Assembly (NCBI RefSeq): GCF_946893725.1
Contig: NZ_CAMPPE010000001.1
Coordinates: 248,001-312,000 of the forward strand
DNA from: Anaerococcus sp. Marseille-Q5996
GTDB lineage: Bacteria > Bacillota > Clostridia > Tissierellales > Peptoniphilaceae
DNA: 64,000 nt
Direction: 5' to 3'
The translations under genes and the position numbers were made by a program. The notes below the pieces were generated by a model. The model did not search any database and was not told the DNA's origin. It was given only the letters and a program-made list of their open reading frames with translations. Numbering within the stretch: the first letter of the stretch is position 1; each line of letters begins with the position of its first letter. Positions 46,833 through 56,468 of this stretch are shown one piece after another.

Positions 46833-47764
46833 CACCAGCAATAATTATAATTGTACTTATAGTATTTTTCACAATGGTTCCGATAGGACTTTGGATAACA
46901 GCGAGATTTTCTGGAGTAAATATCTCAATGGCATCCCTAGTTGCTATGCGTTTTAGAAGACTAAATCCAAATGTAATAGTAAATGCCCTTATCAAATCCC
47001 ACCAAGCAGGCATTCCAATTAGAACAGAAGACTTAGAAAGCCACTACCTTGCAGGTGGTAATATCAACCAAGTTGTCGATGCATTAATTGCAGCAGAAAG
47101 AGCAAATATTGACCTTCCTTTTGAACAAGCAGCAGCAATTGACCTTGCAGGACGTAATGTTTTTGAAGCTGTACAAGTTTCTGTAACACCAAAAGTAATC
47201 AATACACCAGTAATTGCAGCAGTTGCAAAAAATGGTATCGAAGTAAAGGTTATTGCAAAAGTAACAGTAAGAGCAAATATAGATAGATTAGTAGGTGGGG
47301 CAGGAGAAGAAACAATTATTGCCAGAGTTGGTGAAGGTATTGTAACTACAGTAGGTTCAGCTGATTCCCACGCCCAAGTCCTAGAAAATCCAGACAATAT
47401 TTCTCAAACAGTTTTACTAAAAGGACTTGATAGCGGAACAGCCTATGAGATTTTATCAATAGATATAGCTGATGTGGACGTAGGACGTAACGTTGGTGCA
47501 GAGCTTCAACGTGACCAAGCAGAAGCAGATAAAAATATTGCCCAAGCAAAAGCAGAAGAACGTCGTGCCCAAGCTATTGCCCTAGAACAAGAAAACAAGG
47601 CAAAAGTAGTAGAAGCAGAAGCAAGAATCCCAGAAGCTATTGCCGAAGCATTTGAAAACGGCAATCTTGGAATAATGGACTATTATAATATGAGAAATAT
47701 CAACGCAGATACAAAAATGCGCGAAAGCCTATCAGATGTAGATGCGGGTGATTACGATGTTTAA
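46820..47764 (+). CDS. floA: Flotillin-like protein FloA
   Basis: This 314-residue membrane scaffold has an N-terminal hydrophobic anchor (about 3-25). An SPFH-related core follows ([60 protein letters not shown]), then the Ala/Glu-rich coiled coil ([20 protein letters not shown]). FloA organises membrane microdomains. It is coupled with the NfeD gene. Confidence 0.94.
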   Translation: MEFLAPAIIIIVLIVFFTMVPIGLWITARFSGVNISMASLVAMRFRRLNPNVIVNALIKSHQAGIPIRTEDLESHYLAGGNINQVVDALIAAERANIDLPFEQAAAIDLAGRNVFEAVQVSVTPKVINTPVIAAVAKNGIEVKVIAKVTVRANIDRLVGGAGEETIIARVGEGIVTTVGSADSHAQVLENPDNISQTVLLKGLDSGTAYEILSIDIADVDVGRNVGAELQRDQAEADKNIAQAKAEERRAQAIALEQENKAKVVEAEARIPEAIAEAFENGNLGIMDYYNMRNINADTKMRESLSDVDAGDYDV

Positions 47765-48314
47765 TAATAATAAGAATAAAAAAACCACTTATCAGTCCTT
47801 TGATTCTTGGATAAATACAGCAAAAAATTCTATAAATGAACTTATAGAAGAAGCTGAAAGAGAAATCGAAGAAGAAGAAAAAAAGAAAAAACAAAGCTTT
47901 GAGCCTAGCAAAAAACCAACGGTTTTTAGAAAATTTTCTGATAACAAAGAAGTAAAAGAATTATATCCAAGAAATAAGAATAAAAACGTAATGGATAAAA
48001 GATCTCACGAGGGAAAAGTAAATTCCAAGGGTAGCATCAGTGGTAGGACTATGATGGGATCTGAGGGAGATCCAGTAAATCCAGACTTACGCAGAAGGCT
48101 TGAAGAAAAAAAGGCTAGAGAGCTTAGAGAAAAAAGAAAAGAAAAAATATACAAAAAAGATGCAAATTATAAGAGAAAAAGTGTAAGAGAAGCCGAAAAA
48201 CACGAAATAATCGAGTCTTACCAAAAAACTCTTAAAAATAAAGCGAATTTTAGAAAAGCAATCATAATGTCAGAAATATTGGCCCCTCCTTTGGCTAAGA
48301 GAAAAAAATTCTAA
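47757..48314 (+). CDS. Hypothetical basic/charged protein
   Basis: This 185-residue, very charged (Lys/Arg/Glu) protein has a strong predicted coiled coil at residues 15-45 and a low-complexity Glu/Lys run. The mid-region is basic and disordered. The C-terminal part (about residues 110-175, [20 protein letters not shown]) is helical. I do not recognise a family. It sits where B. subtilis has YqfB after floA, but I see no clear similarity. The ATG at 47757 overlaps the floA end. It may bind RNA or membrane partners; this is speculation. Confidence 0.6.
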   Translation: MFNNNKNKKTTYQSFDSWINTAKNSINELIEEAEREIEEEEKKKKQSFEPSKKPTVFRKFSDNKEVKELYPRNKNKNVMDKRSHEGKVNSKGSISGRTMMGSEGDPVNPDLRRRLEEKKARELREKRKEKIYKKDANYKRKSVREAEKHEIIESYQKTLKNKANFRKAIIMSEILAPPLAKRKKF

Positions 48315-48358
48315 AAAAGGTATAATAAATACACACAAAAACAATCGGAGGGATTGAT

Positions 48359-49363
48359 ATTAATAGAACTATAGCAATTAATAATCCAAATAATGTAAGA
48401 ATTTTATTTGGGAATTTTGACAAGAATAGAAAATATATAGAAGAACGCTTCAATACCAAAATCAAACTAAAAGAAGATGGCCTACAAGTAAGTGGTGAGG
48501 GTATAAATACCGAATTTGCCAAAGAACTTCTTATAGAGCTATTAAATGAAGTTGATAAGAATGGTAGTCTTGAATTTCAAAAAATAAAATACTATGCAGA
48601 TATGCTAGAGCGTGAAAATAAGGATGTCATCAAACAAGCCCTTGATGATGCAGTTATATCAACCGCTACCGGCAAAGCAATCAAACCTAAAACACTTGGA
48701 CAACAAGCCTATATTGAAAAAATAAAGAATAATGATGTAGTTTTTGGTATTGGACCAGCAGGTACTGGTAAAACTTATCTAGCAGTTGCCATGGCAGTAA
48801 GAAGCTTTAAACAAGGCGAAGTAAATAGAATTATCCTAACTCGACCAGCAGTAGAAGCTGGAGAAAGTCTAGGATTTTTGCCAGGAGATTTGCAAGATAA
48901 GGTAGATCCATATTTGCGTCCTTTATATGATGGACTTTTTGAAATATTAGGTTTTGAAACCTACCAAGGATTAGTAGAAAAAGGCCTTATTGAAGTAGCA
49001 CCCCTAGCTTATATGAGGGGGCGTACCTTGGATAATGCTTTTGTAATCCTAGATGAAGCGCAAAACACAACTAGTGAGCAGATGAAAATGTTCCTAACCC
49101 GCCTAGGCTACGGTTCAAAGGCAATTATTACTGGGGATAAGACCCAAGTTGACCTACCACGTGGCAAAAATAGTGGGCTAAGAACAGCAGAACGCATCTT
49201 AAAAGATGTAAAGGGCATTGAATTTCAAAATTTCACATCGGTAGATGTTGTAAGGCACCCACTTGTTCAAAGAATTATCGATGCTTACGACAAAGAAGAT
49301 GCTAAAAATGAAGCTCAAAGAGAAGAAAAACAAGAAAAAAAGCTTGATGATAAGCAAATTTAA
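48359..49363 (+). CDS. phoH: PhoH-like ATPase, likely initiating at ATT
   Basis: This PhoH-family ATPase has Walker A GPAGTGKTYLA and Walker B VILDEAQNTTSEQMKM. Conserved segments are RPAVEAGESLGFLPGDLQDK and GDKTQVDLPRGKNSGL. The first ATG in frame (48602) would give only 253 residues and lose the typical N-terminal domain. In frame upstream, bases 48359-48601 encode plausible PhoH N-terminal sequence (NNPNNVRILFGNFDKNRKYI and VSGEGINTEF). The only start-like codon with a good ribosome binding site (GGAGGG at 48347-48352) is ATT at 48359, giving 334 residues. ybeY follows after 9 bases. Confidence 0.82.
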   Translation: MNRTIAINNPNNVRILFGNFDKNRKYIEERFNTKIKLKEDGLQVSGEGINTEFAKELLIELLNEVDKNGSLEFQKIKYYADMLERENKDVIKQALDDAVISTATGKAIKPKTLGQQAYIEKIKNNDVVFGIGPAGTGKTYLAVAMAVRSFKQGEVNRIILTRPAVEAGESLGFLPGDLQDKVDPYLRPLYDGLFEILGFETYQGLVEKGLIEVAPLAYMRGRTLDNAFVILDEAQNTTSEQMKMFLTRLGYGSKAIITGDKTQVDLPRGKNSGLRTAERILKDVKGIEFQNFTSVDVVRHPLVQRIIDAYDKEDAKNEAQREEKQEKKLDDKQI

Positions 49364-49372
49364 GGAAAATAT

Positions 49373-49822
49373 ATGAATCTTATTATCTCAAATGAAACAA
49401 ATGAAAAAATTGACATGGATGAAAAGCTAAAAAGCGTTGTAAAAACAGTCCTGGAAACAGAAGGACTGCCATTGGAATACGAAGTTTCCATTACTTTTGT
49501 AGATATAGATGAGATTCACAAATTAAATAAAGAATTTAGGAATGTAGATAGGCCAACTGATGTCCTATCTTTTCCTATGGATGAGGACTTTTCTATCGAG
49601 GGTGTAGATACAATGCTAGGTGATATTGTAATTTCTATGGATATAGCAAAAGATCAGGCAAAAGACTTTGGCCATTCTCTTGACCGTGAGATTATGTATC
49701 TAACAGCCCATTCTATGCTCCATTTACTAGGATATGACCATATGGATGAGGCGGAAAAAATAGAAATGCGCGCCCGCGAGAAGGAAGTTATGAAAATATT
49801 AGGGGTCTTTAAAAATGACTGA
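49373..49822 (+). CDS. ybeY: Endoribonuclease YbeY (rRNA maturation factor)
   Basis: This 149-residue metal-dependent RNase works in 16S rRNA 3' processing and quality control. The zinc motif HSMLHLLGYDH (HxxxHxxxxxH) is complete; RPTDVLSFPM precedes it. It is in the usual phoH-ybeY-dgkA-cdd-era order. The stop overlaps the next gene by 8 bases. Confidence 0.96.
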   Translation: MNLIISNETNEKIDMDEKLKSVVKTVLETEGLPLEYEVSITFVDIDEIHKLNKEFRNVDRPTDVLSFPMDEDFSIEGVDTMLGDIVISMDIAKDQAKDFGHSLDREIMYLTAHSMLHLLGYDHMDEAEKIEMRAREKEVMKILGVFKND

Positions 49823-50660
49823 AAAAAACGAAAGAGATGCCCTTAAAGAAGAAATAAAAAAAGAAGTCCTAGAGGACTGGAAAAAAGAGCAAGAACGCAA
49901 GGAAGCAGCTGATCAAAAACTAAATGACCGCAATTTTGAAAAAGAAGAGCTTTCCCACGGGCAAAAATTTTTAAAGGGCTTTGACTACGCCTATGAAGGT
50001 TTGGTTTGGGCCATAAATCACGAAAAAAACATGAAATTTCACTTGCTCGCCCTAGCGATTTTGCTAGTTGCTTCTTTGTTTTTTAACCTGTCTAGGGTTG
50101 AGATGATCACACTTGTTTTTGCTGTTTGCTTTGTGTTGGGATTTGAATTATTAAACACTGCTATCGAGCAGGCGGTAAATCTAGCCAGTGGTGGCAAATA
50201 TTCTCCATTTGCTAAAGCCAGCAAGGATTTGTCAGCAGCGGCAGTTTTTATTGCAGCTTTAAATGCGCTTTTTGTTGCTTATCTGATATTTTTTGATAAA
50301 TTTATTGATTTTTATAACTCGGTTATAGTAAGAATTACCAGACAACCGTCACATTTGGCAGTCATTACCCTTTCTTTGGTAATAGTAGTTACAATTTTTT
50401 TAAAGGGTATTTTTTATGAGGGCCACGGTACAGCCTTTAAGGGTGGATTTGTTAGCGGTCATACATCTTTAGGCTTTTGCATTGCAAGTATTGGTATTAT
50501 GCAAAGCACAAGCCCCCTTGTAAAACTTTTATTTTTAGGACTTGCAATAATTATTGCAGAAAGCAGGTATGAGGCAAATATACACTCCATGCCAGAAATT
50601 ATTAGAGGAGCCATCCTTGGAGCATCCATGGCCATGGCTATATTTGGGATATTTTCATGA
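49815..50660 (+). CDS. Undecaprenol/diacylglycerol kinase fused to a PAP2-type phosphatase
   Basis: This 281-residue fusion has a charged N-terminal helix (1-45). A DgkA domain follows (about 50-160, GLVWAINHEKNMKFHLLALA, ELLNTAIEQAVNLAS with the catalytic Glu, AKDLSAAAVFIAALNAL). The C-terminal PAP2 domain (about 170-281) has the phosphatase signatures KGGFVSGHTS and SRYEANIHSM. In most Firmicutes dgkA is a separate gene and the phosphatase lies elsewhere. The fusion suggests an undecaprenol/undecaprenyl-phosphate cycling function; the substrate balance is inferred. Multi-spanning. It overlaps cdd by 4 bases. Confidence 0.9.
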   Translation: MTEKNERDALKEEIKKEVLEDWKKEQERKEAADQKLNDRNFEKEELSHGQKFLKGFDYAYEGLVWAINHEKNMKFHLLALAILLVASLFFNLSRVEMITLVFAVCFVLGFELLNTAIEQAVNLASGGKYSPFAKASKDLSAAAVFIAALNALFVAYLIFFDKFIDFYNSVIVRITRQPSHLAVITLSLVIVVTIFLKGIFYEGHGTAFKGGFVSGHTSLGFCIASIGIMQSTSPLVKLLFLGLAIIIAESRYEANIHSMPEIIRGAILGASMAMAIFGIFS

Positions 50661-51058
50661 AAGAAATAGAAAATTTAATTGAAATAGCAATAGAAAATAA
50701 GAAAAATTCGTACTCACCTTATTCAAATTTTAGGGTATCCTCGGTTGTAAAAACAAAGTCTGGGGCCATTTATAAGGGAGTAAATATTGAAAATGCAGCT
50801 TATTCTCCTTGCCTTTGTGCAGAAAGGTCAGCCATGAGTTCTGCCATTAGCGAGGGAGAAAAAGATTTTGTATACATAGTGATAACCGGCGACAGTCACG
50901 ACACTTTCCCTTGTGGGGTGTGCAGGCAATTTATAAAAGAATTCGCCGATGATGGTACCAAAATTGTGATAGCAAATAGCCTTAACGATTACAATATTTT
51001 TACCATAGATGAGCTTTTGCCACACAGTTTTTCAAGTAAGGATTTAGAAAATAAATGA
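50657..51058 (+). CDS. cdd: Cytidine deaminase
   Basis: This 133-residue zinc deaminase converts cytidine to uridine. SPYSNFRVSSVVKTKSG, NIENAAYSPCLCAERSA (the CAE motif) and PCGVCRQF (PCxxC) are complete. It is coupled to the fusion gene and era by 4-base overlaps at both ends. Confidence 0.96.
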   Translation: MKEIENLIEIAIENKKNSYSPYSNFRVSSVVKTKSGAIYKGVNIENAAYSPCLCAERSAMSSAISEGEKDFVYIVITGDSHDTFPCGVCRQFIKEFADDGTKIVIANSLNDYNIFTIDELLPHSFSSKDLENK

Positions 51059-51936
51059 AATCAGGATTTATATCAGTAGTTGGCAGGGCAAATGTTGGCA
51101 AATCAACTCTTATGGAAAAGATTTTAAGGGAAAAAATCTCAATCATATCCAACAAACCCCAAACAACCAGGGATAAAATACAAATAATATATAACGATGA
51201 GGATAGCCAAATAATTTTTATAGACACTCCAGGCATCCAAACTCCACAAAACAAACTTCAAGAAAAACTTTTTGAATTTAGTGAGGAGTCATTAAAAGAG
51301 TCTGACATTGTCACCTTCATAGTCGACAACTCCCTAGAAATAGGCAGGCTTGATAGCGAAATAATTGAAATGCTAAAACGCATCCATGTTCCAAAAATTT
51401 TGCTTATTAACAAAACAGATTTGCTAAGCGAAAGTGAATTTGAACAGATAAAAAATAAATTTGAAGACATGCAAATGTTTGAGCATATTATTGGTATTTC
51501 CGCCCTAGAAGATAAAAATATTGACCAATATATAGAAACTATAAAAGAAATGTTAGACGAGGGTCCAGCTTATTATGATAGGGATATGATCACTGATAAG
51601 TCAGAGAGATTTATCGTTTCAGAAATCATCCGTGAAAAGGCCCTAAACAATTTAAACAAAGAAGTTCCACATGGCATTGCTGTAAGAATTGATAATTTTA
51701 AACAAAGGGATAATAAAAACCTTATCGATATAGATGCAACTATCATTGTTGAGAAAAACTCCCACAAGGAAATTGTAATAGGCAAGGGCGGATCTATGGT
51801 CAAGCAAATTGGCATGGAGGCCCGCAAAGAAATCGAAGTTTTTTTAGATAGCAAGGTCAATTTAAAACTTTGGGTAAAAGTCGAAAAAGACTGGCGCAAA
51901 AAAGAAAAGTTGGTGGACAGGTTTGGCTACAAATGA
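51055..51936 (+). CDS. era: GTPase Era
   Basis: This 293-residue GTPase has G1 GRANVGKST, a G2 threonine in TTRDKI, G3 DTPG, G4 NKTD, and a C-terminal KH domain with IVIGKGGSMVKQIGMEAR. Era supports 30S maturation. ATGA overlap with cdd. The recO start lies within its 3' end. Confidence 0.97.
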   Translation: MKSGFISVVGRANVGKSTLMEKILREKISIISNKPQTTRDKIQIIYNDEDSQIIFIDTPGIQTPQNKLQEKLFEFSEESLKESDIVTFIVDNSLEIGRLDSEIIEMLKRIHVPKILLINKTDLLSESEFEQIKNKFEDMQMFEHIIGISALEDKNIDQYIETIKEMLDEGPAYYDRDMITDKSERFIVSEIIREKALNNLNKEVPHGIAVRIDNFKQRDNKNLIDIDATIIVEKNSHKEIVIGKGGSMVKQIGMEARKEIEVFLDSKVNLKLWVKVEKDWRKKEKLVDRFGYK

Positions 51937-52690
51937 TCTTTCTGATGTGACAGGTTTTGTCCTAAGAGAATTTCCCTACAAGGAAACTAGCAAAATCATC
52001 GAAGTTTTTACCAAGGACTTTGGGAGAATTTCCATAATTGCTAAGGGGACTATGAACAAAAAGTCAAAAACTCTGGGAGTTACCCAAAGATTTGTAAAAG
52101 CTTCCTACAATCTATACAAATCTGGCAAAGAATTTTATGGTATAAAAGAAGCAAGCCTTATAAAATCATATTCCAAATCAAATAAAAATTTTGATGTGAT
52201 TTTATATAAATCTGCAATTTGCGATTTACTTTTAAGAACTTATGATCAGATCCAAATTGATGTGGTCTACAAATTAGTTGAAAATACTTTTGATGCCTTT
52301 GAAAATGCAGCAAACAATCAAATAAATATTTTTTTGGCATTTTTATTAAAATACATTTCATTTTCAGGTTTTAAACCAAATTTGAGTACTTGCGGTGTTT
52401 GTGGTAAAAAAGTTATTAGCGACGAAGTTTTTTTCTCAGAAAGCCAATCATCTTTAATTTGTGAGGATGATAAGTATATGATCCGCGATAGGATTTTCCT
52501 AGACAAAGAAGAATTTGCCTATCTTAAGGGTCTTTTGTACACAAAGTCAGAAGATTTAGAAAATTTAAATCCACCCGAAAATCAAAGTAAAATTATAAGA
52601 TTAATTATTAACTACACCTTTGATAAGCTAGAAATTAATAGATTTTCTTCCATAGAATGGGTGTTAAAAAAAGCTAACGAAAGGAATTAG
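51923..52690 (+). CDS. recO: DNA repair protein RecO
   Basis: This 255-residue protein has an N-terminal OB fold ([30 protein letters not shown]), an alpha-helical middle and a Cys pair (CGVCGKK) that, with a later Cys, resembles the zinc knuckle in RecO. RecO acts with RecR and RecF in recombinational repair. The start is unclear: the in-frame TTG at 51923 overlaps era by 14 bases, and a GTG at 51947 is also possible. Confidence 0.9.
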   Translation: MATNDLSDVTGFVLREFPYKETSKIIEVFTKDFGRISIIAKGTMNKKSKTLGVTQRFVKASYNLYKSGKEFYGIKEASLIKSYSKSNKNFDVILYKSAICDLLLRTYDQIQIDVVYKLVENTFDAFENAANNQINIFLAFLLKYISFSGFKPNLSTCGVCGKKVISDEVFFSESQSSLICEDDKYMIRDRIFLDKEEFAYLKGLLYTKSEDLENLNPPENQSKIIRLIINYTFDKLEINRFSSIEWVLKKANERN

Positions 52691-52691
52691 T

Positions 52692-53573
52692 ATGTATTTT
52701 GAAGATTTAATACTAACTTTAGAAGATTACTGGAAAGAGCAGGGATGCTCTGTAATGTTTTCTTACGATACAGAAAAAGGTGCTGGAACTATGAATCCTC
52801 ACACTTTTTTAAGAGCCCTTGGACCAGAACCATGGTCAGTGGTTTATGTTGAACCATCTAGACGTCCTGCAGATGGCCGTTATGGCGAAAATCCAAACAG
52901 ACTTTACCAACACCATCAGTTGCAAGTTTTACTAAAACCAAGCCCAGACAATATCCAAGATATTTATCTAAAATGCCTGGAAAGGATTGGAATTAACCCA
53001 AAAGAACATGATATTCGTTTTGTAGAAGACAACTGGGAATCACCAACCCTTGGAGCATGGGGTCTTGGTTGGGAAGTTTGGCTTGATGGGATGGAAATCA
53101 CCCAATTTACTTATTTTCAACAAGTAGGTGGTATAAACTGCGAGATTGAAAGTGGAGAGATTACAATCGGTCTTGAAAGAATTTGTATGTATCTTCAAGA
53201 TGTGGACAATGTTTATGACATCAAATGGTCAGAGCATTTGACCTATGGAGATGTATTTAAGCTAGCAGAATACGAAAATTCCAAATTTTCCTTTGAAGAT
53301 GCTGACAATGATGTTTTGATGAATTTATTTGATATTTACGAAAAAGAAGCAAATAGACTAATAGACCTAGATTTAGTTTACCCAGCCTATGACAATGTAC
53401 TAAAGACAAGCCATACCTTTAACGTCCTTGATGCCAAGGGGGCTATTTCTGTATCAGAACGTAGCCACTACATCAAAAGAGTACGTGATGTAAGCTCAAA
53501 AGTAGCTGAAAAATATATTGCAAAAAGAGAAGAGCAAGGATTCCCTCTTCTAAGAAAGGATAATGATGAGTAG
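52692..53573 (+). CDS. glyQ: Glycine-tRNA ligase alpha subunit
   Basis: This 293-residue catalytic subunit of the tetrameric glycyl-tRNA synthetase has [20 protein letters not shown] and the class II motif region [15 protein letters not shown] and [20 protein letters not shown]. It overlaps glyS by 11 bases. Confidence 0.98.
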   Translation: MYFEDLILTLEDYWKEQGCSVMFSYDTEKGAGTMNPHTFLRALGPEPWSVVYVEPSRRPADGRYGENPNRLYQHHQLQVLLKPSPDNIQDIYLKCLERIGINPKEHDIRFVEDNWESPTLGAWGLGWEVWLDGMEITQFTYFQQVGGINCEIESGEITIGLERICMYLQDVDNVYDIKWSEHLTYGDVFKLAEYENSKFSFEDADNDVLMNLFDIYEKEANRLIDLDLVYPAYDNVLKTSHTFNVLDAKGAISVSERSHYIKRVRDVSSKVAEKYIAKREEQGFPLLRKDNDE

Positions 53574-55629
53574 ATACTTATTAGAAATCGGTGTAGAAGA
53601 GATACCTTCAGATTATATAGAATCGACTAAAAAACAACTAAAAGAAAAATTCCAAAAATTAATTGATGACAATAAATTAACAGTAGATGAAATCAGAGTA
53701 GAATCAACACCTAGAAGATTTGCAATCTTTTTAGAAAATGTAAATTCTAATCAAACTGATGTAACAATTTGTGTCAAAGGACCAAGTGCTGCCATTGCCT
53801 ATGATGAAGATGGCAATCCAAATAAGCCACTTTTAGGATTTTTAAAGGGCCAAGGAGCAGAACTTTCTGATGTAGTTATCAAAGATTTAAATGGATCTGA
53901 CTATGTTTATATAGAAAAAAAAGAAGAAAGCAAATCCCTTGTCCAAGTTTTAAAAGAAAATGTATATGATTTAGTAAAATCTATCAATTTCAAACGCTCC
54001 ATGCGCTGGGGAGGCAAATCTATCCGTTGGGCTAGGCCTATAAGATATTTTGTTTCTATTTTGGATGATAAAATTCTAGATTTTGATGCAGAAGGCATAA
54101 CAGTTTCAAATGTAACCCGTGGTCATAGAACACTGGGCAATGATAAAATAGTTATTAATTCTATTGATGAATACGAAAAACTTTTAAAAGAAAATTTTGT
54201 CATCCTTCCATACAAAGACCGTCGTGATATTATTATCCGTGGCCTAAATAAAATAAATATGGAGAAGGGTGGGGAATACATGCATGATGATGATTTGCTA
54301 GATGAAGTAATCAACATCGTTGAATATCCAACAGTTCTTGCCGGAGATATTGATACAAAATATTTGGAATTGCCAAAAGAAGTTATCATTACTCCTATGA
54401 AAGACCACCAAAGATATTTCCCAGTTTTAGATGAAAATGACAATTTACTGCCATATTTCCTATTGGTTCGCAATGGGGATGGCAATCACGGAGAAAATGT
54501 AGTTTCTGGTAACAAAAAAGTTCTAGTAGCAAGACTAGAAGATGCTAAGTTCTTCTATGAAATTGATACTGCAAAGAAATTAGAAGACTATGTAGAAGAA
54601 TTAAAATCACTTACATTCTTTGAAGGTCTTGGTTCCATGTATCAGAAAACTCAAAGATTAGTTGATCTAAGCGAAAAATACCAACAAGACTTAAATCTTG
54701 GAGAAGATATAAAAGAAGATTTAAAACGTGCAGCCTATCTTTCAAAAGCAGATCTAGTTACAAAAATGGTAATCGAATTTACAGAACTTCAAGGAACTAT
54801 GGGCAAAATTTATGCCTTAAACTCTGGGGAAAATGAGAGAGTAGCAAATGCCATTGAAGAACAATATATGCCAAGATCAGCTGGAGGTGCACTTCCAAAG
54901 ACAATTACAGGCATAGTTTTATCAATTGCTGATAAAATTGACTCAATAGTTGGTCTTTATGCTATCGAAAAATATGTAACAGGTAGCCAAGACCCATTTG
55001 CCTTGCGTCGTTCTGCCCTAGGACTTATCAATATAATCTTACAAAACAACATTGACGTTGATTTAAAAGTATTGATAAATGATGCCTTAATCGCTTATAC
55101 AGAAGAAAATGAATTACCATTTGACTATGATCTTACAATGGAGAAAACTCTAGAATTTATCAAGGATAGGCTAAAAAATATGCTAATCGATGATGGATTT
55201 AGATATGATATTGTAAATTCTGTAATAAATGGTGATGATACAAATATTTTAAGAATTTATCAAAAAGTCCAAGCTGTAAGCGAACTTTTAGAAGAAGATG
55301 AAGACTGCCTAAGCTACTTTAATAGGATAAATAACCTTGCCAAGGAAGATATTTCAGCAGATATTAGCAAGGATTTATTCGAAAATGACCTAGAAAAAAG
55401 CTTTTATGATGAAATCAGAAGCTTAGGCGACAGGGCCTTCCAATCAAGCGAAGACTACAAAAATGAATTAAAAAGTGTGGCTCAAACTTCAAAGGTGGGT
55501 AATGAATATCTAGATAATACTATGATAAATGTTGAAGATGAGGCAGTAAAAAATAATAGACTTTCAATGTTAAATGCCCTATCAAAAAGAATCAGAAAAG
55601 TATTTGATGTTAGCCAAATAGTTAAGTAA
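53563..55629 (+). CDS. glyS: Glycine-tRNA ligase beta subunit
   Basis: This 688-residue beta subunit has [52 protein letters not shown], the [15 protein letters not shown] segment and a C-terminal anticodon-binding region. Length is normal. ATGs at 53563 and 53566 are both possible. Part of the recO-glyQ-glyS-regulator-guaA run. Confidence 0.97.
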   Translation: MMSRYLLEIGVEEIPSDYIESTKKQLKEKFQKLIDDNKLTVDEIRVESTPRRFAIFLENVNSNQTDVTICVKGPSAAIAYDEDGNPNKPLLGFLKGQGAELSDVVIKDLNGSDYVYIEKKEESKSLVQVLKENVYDLVKSINFKRSMRWGGKSIRWARPIRYFVSILDDKILDFDAEGITVSNVTRGHRTLGNDKIVINSIDEYEKLLKENFVILPYKDRRDIIIRGLNKINMEKGGEYMHDDDLLDEVINIVEYPTVLAGDIDTKYLELPKEVIITPMKDHQRYFPVLDENDNLLPYFLLVRNGDGNHGENVVSGNKKVLVARLEDAKFFYEIDTAKKLEDYVEELKSLTFFEGLGSMYQKTQRLVDLSEKYQQDLNLGEDIKEDLKRAAYLSKADLVTKMVIEFTELQGTMGKIYALNSGENERVANAIEEQYMPRSAGGALPKTITGIVLSIADKIDSIVGLYAIEKYVTGSQDPFALRRSALGLINIILQNNIDVDLKVLINDALIAYTEENELPFDYDLTMEKTLEFIKDRLKNMLIDDGFRYDIVNSVINGDDTNILRIYQKVQAVSELLEEDEDCLSYFNRINNLAKEDISADISKDLFENDLEKSFYDEIRSLGDRAFQSSEDYKNELKSVAQTSKVGNEYLDNTMINVEDEAVKNNRLSMLNALSKRIRKVFDVSQIVK

Positions 55630-55640
55630 AAGGAAGAAAT

Positions 55641-56459
55641 ATGGATGACGCATTAACTATATTTATAATCAGTGACTCGACTGGGGAAACTGCCCAGACC
55701 TATCTAAAATCAGTTACAACTCAATTTCCTGATTTAAAAACTAGTGTAAAAAGAAGATCTGAAATCAAAACAAAAGAAGAAATCGATGAGGTTTTTGAGG
55801 AAATAACTGAATATTCAATAATCGTACCAACCATGGCTGACAAAGATTTAGCAAATTACATTTGTGAAAAGGCAGCTGATAAAAATATAGAAGTGCTAGC
55901 TATCCTAGAAGAAGGCATTAAGGCCGTTGAAAAAGTCACTGGACAAAAGGCAGTTAGGCAGGTAGGACTTACTAGGGCCCTATCTAAAGACTATTTTTCT
56001 ATGATCGAAGCCATAGAATTTGCCATCCAATACGATGATGGCAAGGATCCTAGAGGATTTTTAAAATCTGACATAGTCTTGCTTGGAGTTAGCAGGACTA
56101 GCAAAACTCCTACAACTATGATTCTAGCAACCAAAAATTATAAGGTGAGCAATTTGCCCCTAGTGCCAGAATCTAGACTGCCAAATGAAATTTTTGATGT
56201 GGATTCAGATAGGCTGATTGGTCTGATAATAGACCCAGAAAAACTAGTAAATATCAGAGAAGATCGCTCAAAAGAACTAGGTTTTGAGGGCCAATCAAAA
56301 TATTCCAAGGAAAACCGCATCCAAGATGAGCTAAATTATGCAAAAGAAGTCTTCAAAGACCTAGATTGCAAGGTTATAGATGTGACAAACAATACTATTG
56401 AGCAGACAGCAACCCAAATTGTAGAATATTACAAATCCAAATTTGGAGAAGAAAAATAA
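55641..56459 (+). CDS. Pyruvate, phosphate dikinase regulatory protein (bifunctional kinase/phosphorylase, DUF299)
   Basis: This 272-residue protein starts FIISDSTGETAQTY and has the P-loop-like LGVSRTSKTPTTM (about residues 150-160) characteristic of the family. It inactivates (ADP-dependent Thr phosphorylation) and reactivates (Pi-dependent) pyruvate, phosphate dikinase or PEP synthase. The target enzyme is not in the window. It lies 12 bases after glyS. Confidence 0.93.
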   Translation: MDDALTIFIISDSTGETAQTYLKSVTTQFPDLKTSVKRRSEIKTKEEIDEVFEEITEYSIIVPTMADKDLANYICEKAADKNIEVLAILEEGIKAVEKVTGQKAVRQVGLTRALSKDYFSMIEAIEFAIQYDDGKDPRGFLKSDIVLLGVSRTSKTPTTMILATKNYKVSNLPLVPESRLPNEIFDVDSDRLIGLIIDPEKLVNIREDRSKELGFEGQSKYSKENRIQDELNYAKEVFKDLDCKVIDVTNNTIEQTATQIVEYYKSKFGEEK

Positions 56460-56468
56460 AAGGGAGAG

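Noticed and set aside
48602-49363. phoH starting at the first ATG
   Set aside because: This would discard 81 in-frame codons with PhoH-like N-terminal sequence and has no good ribosome binding site; I list the ATT start instead, with reservations.
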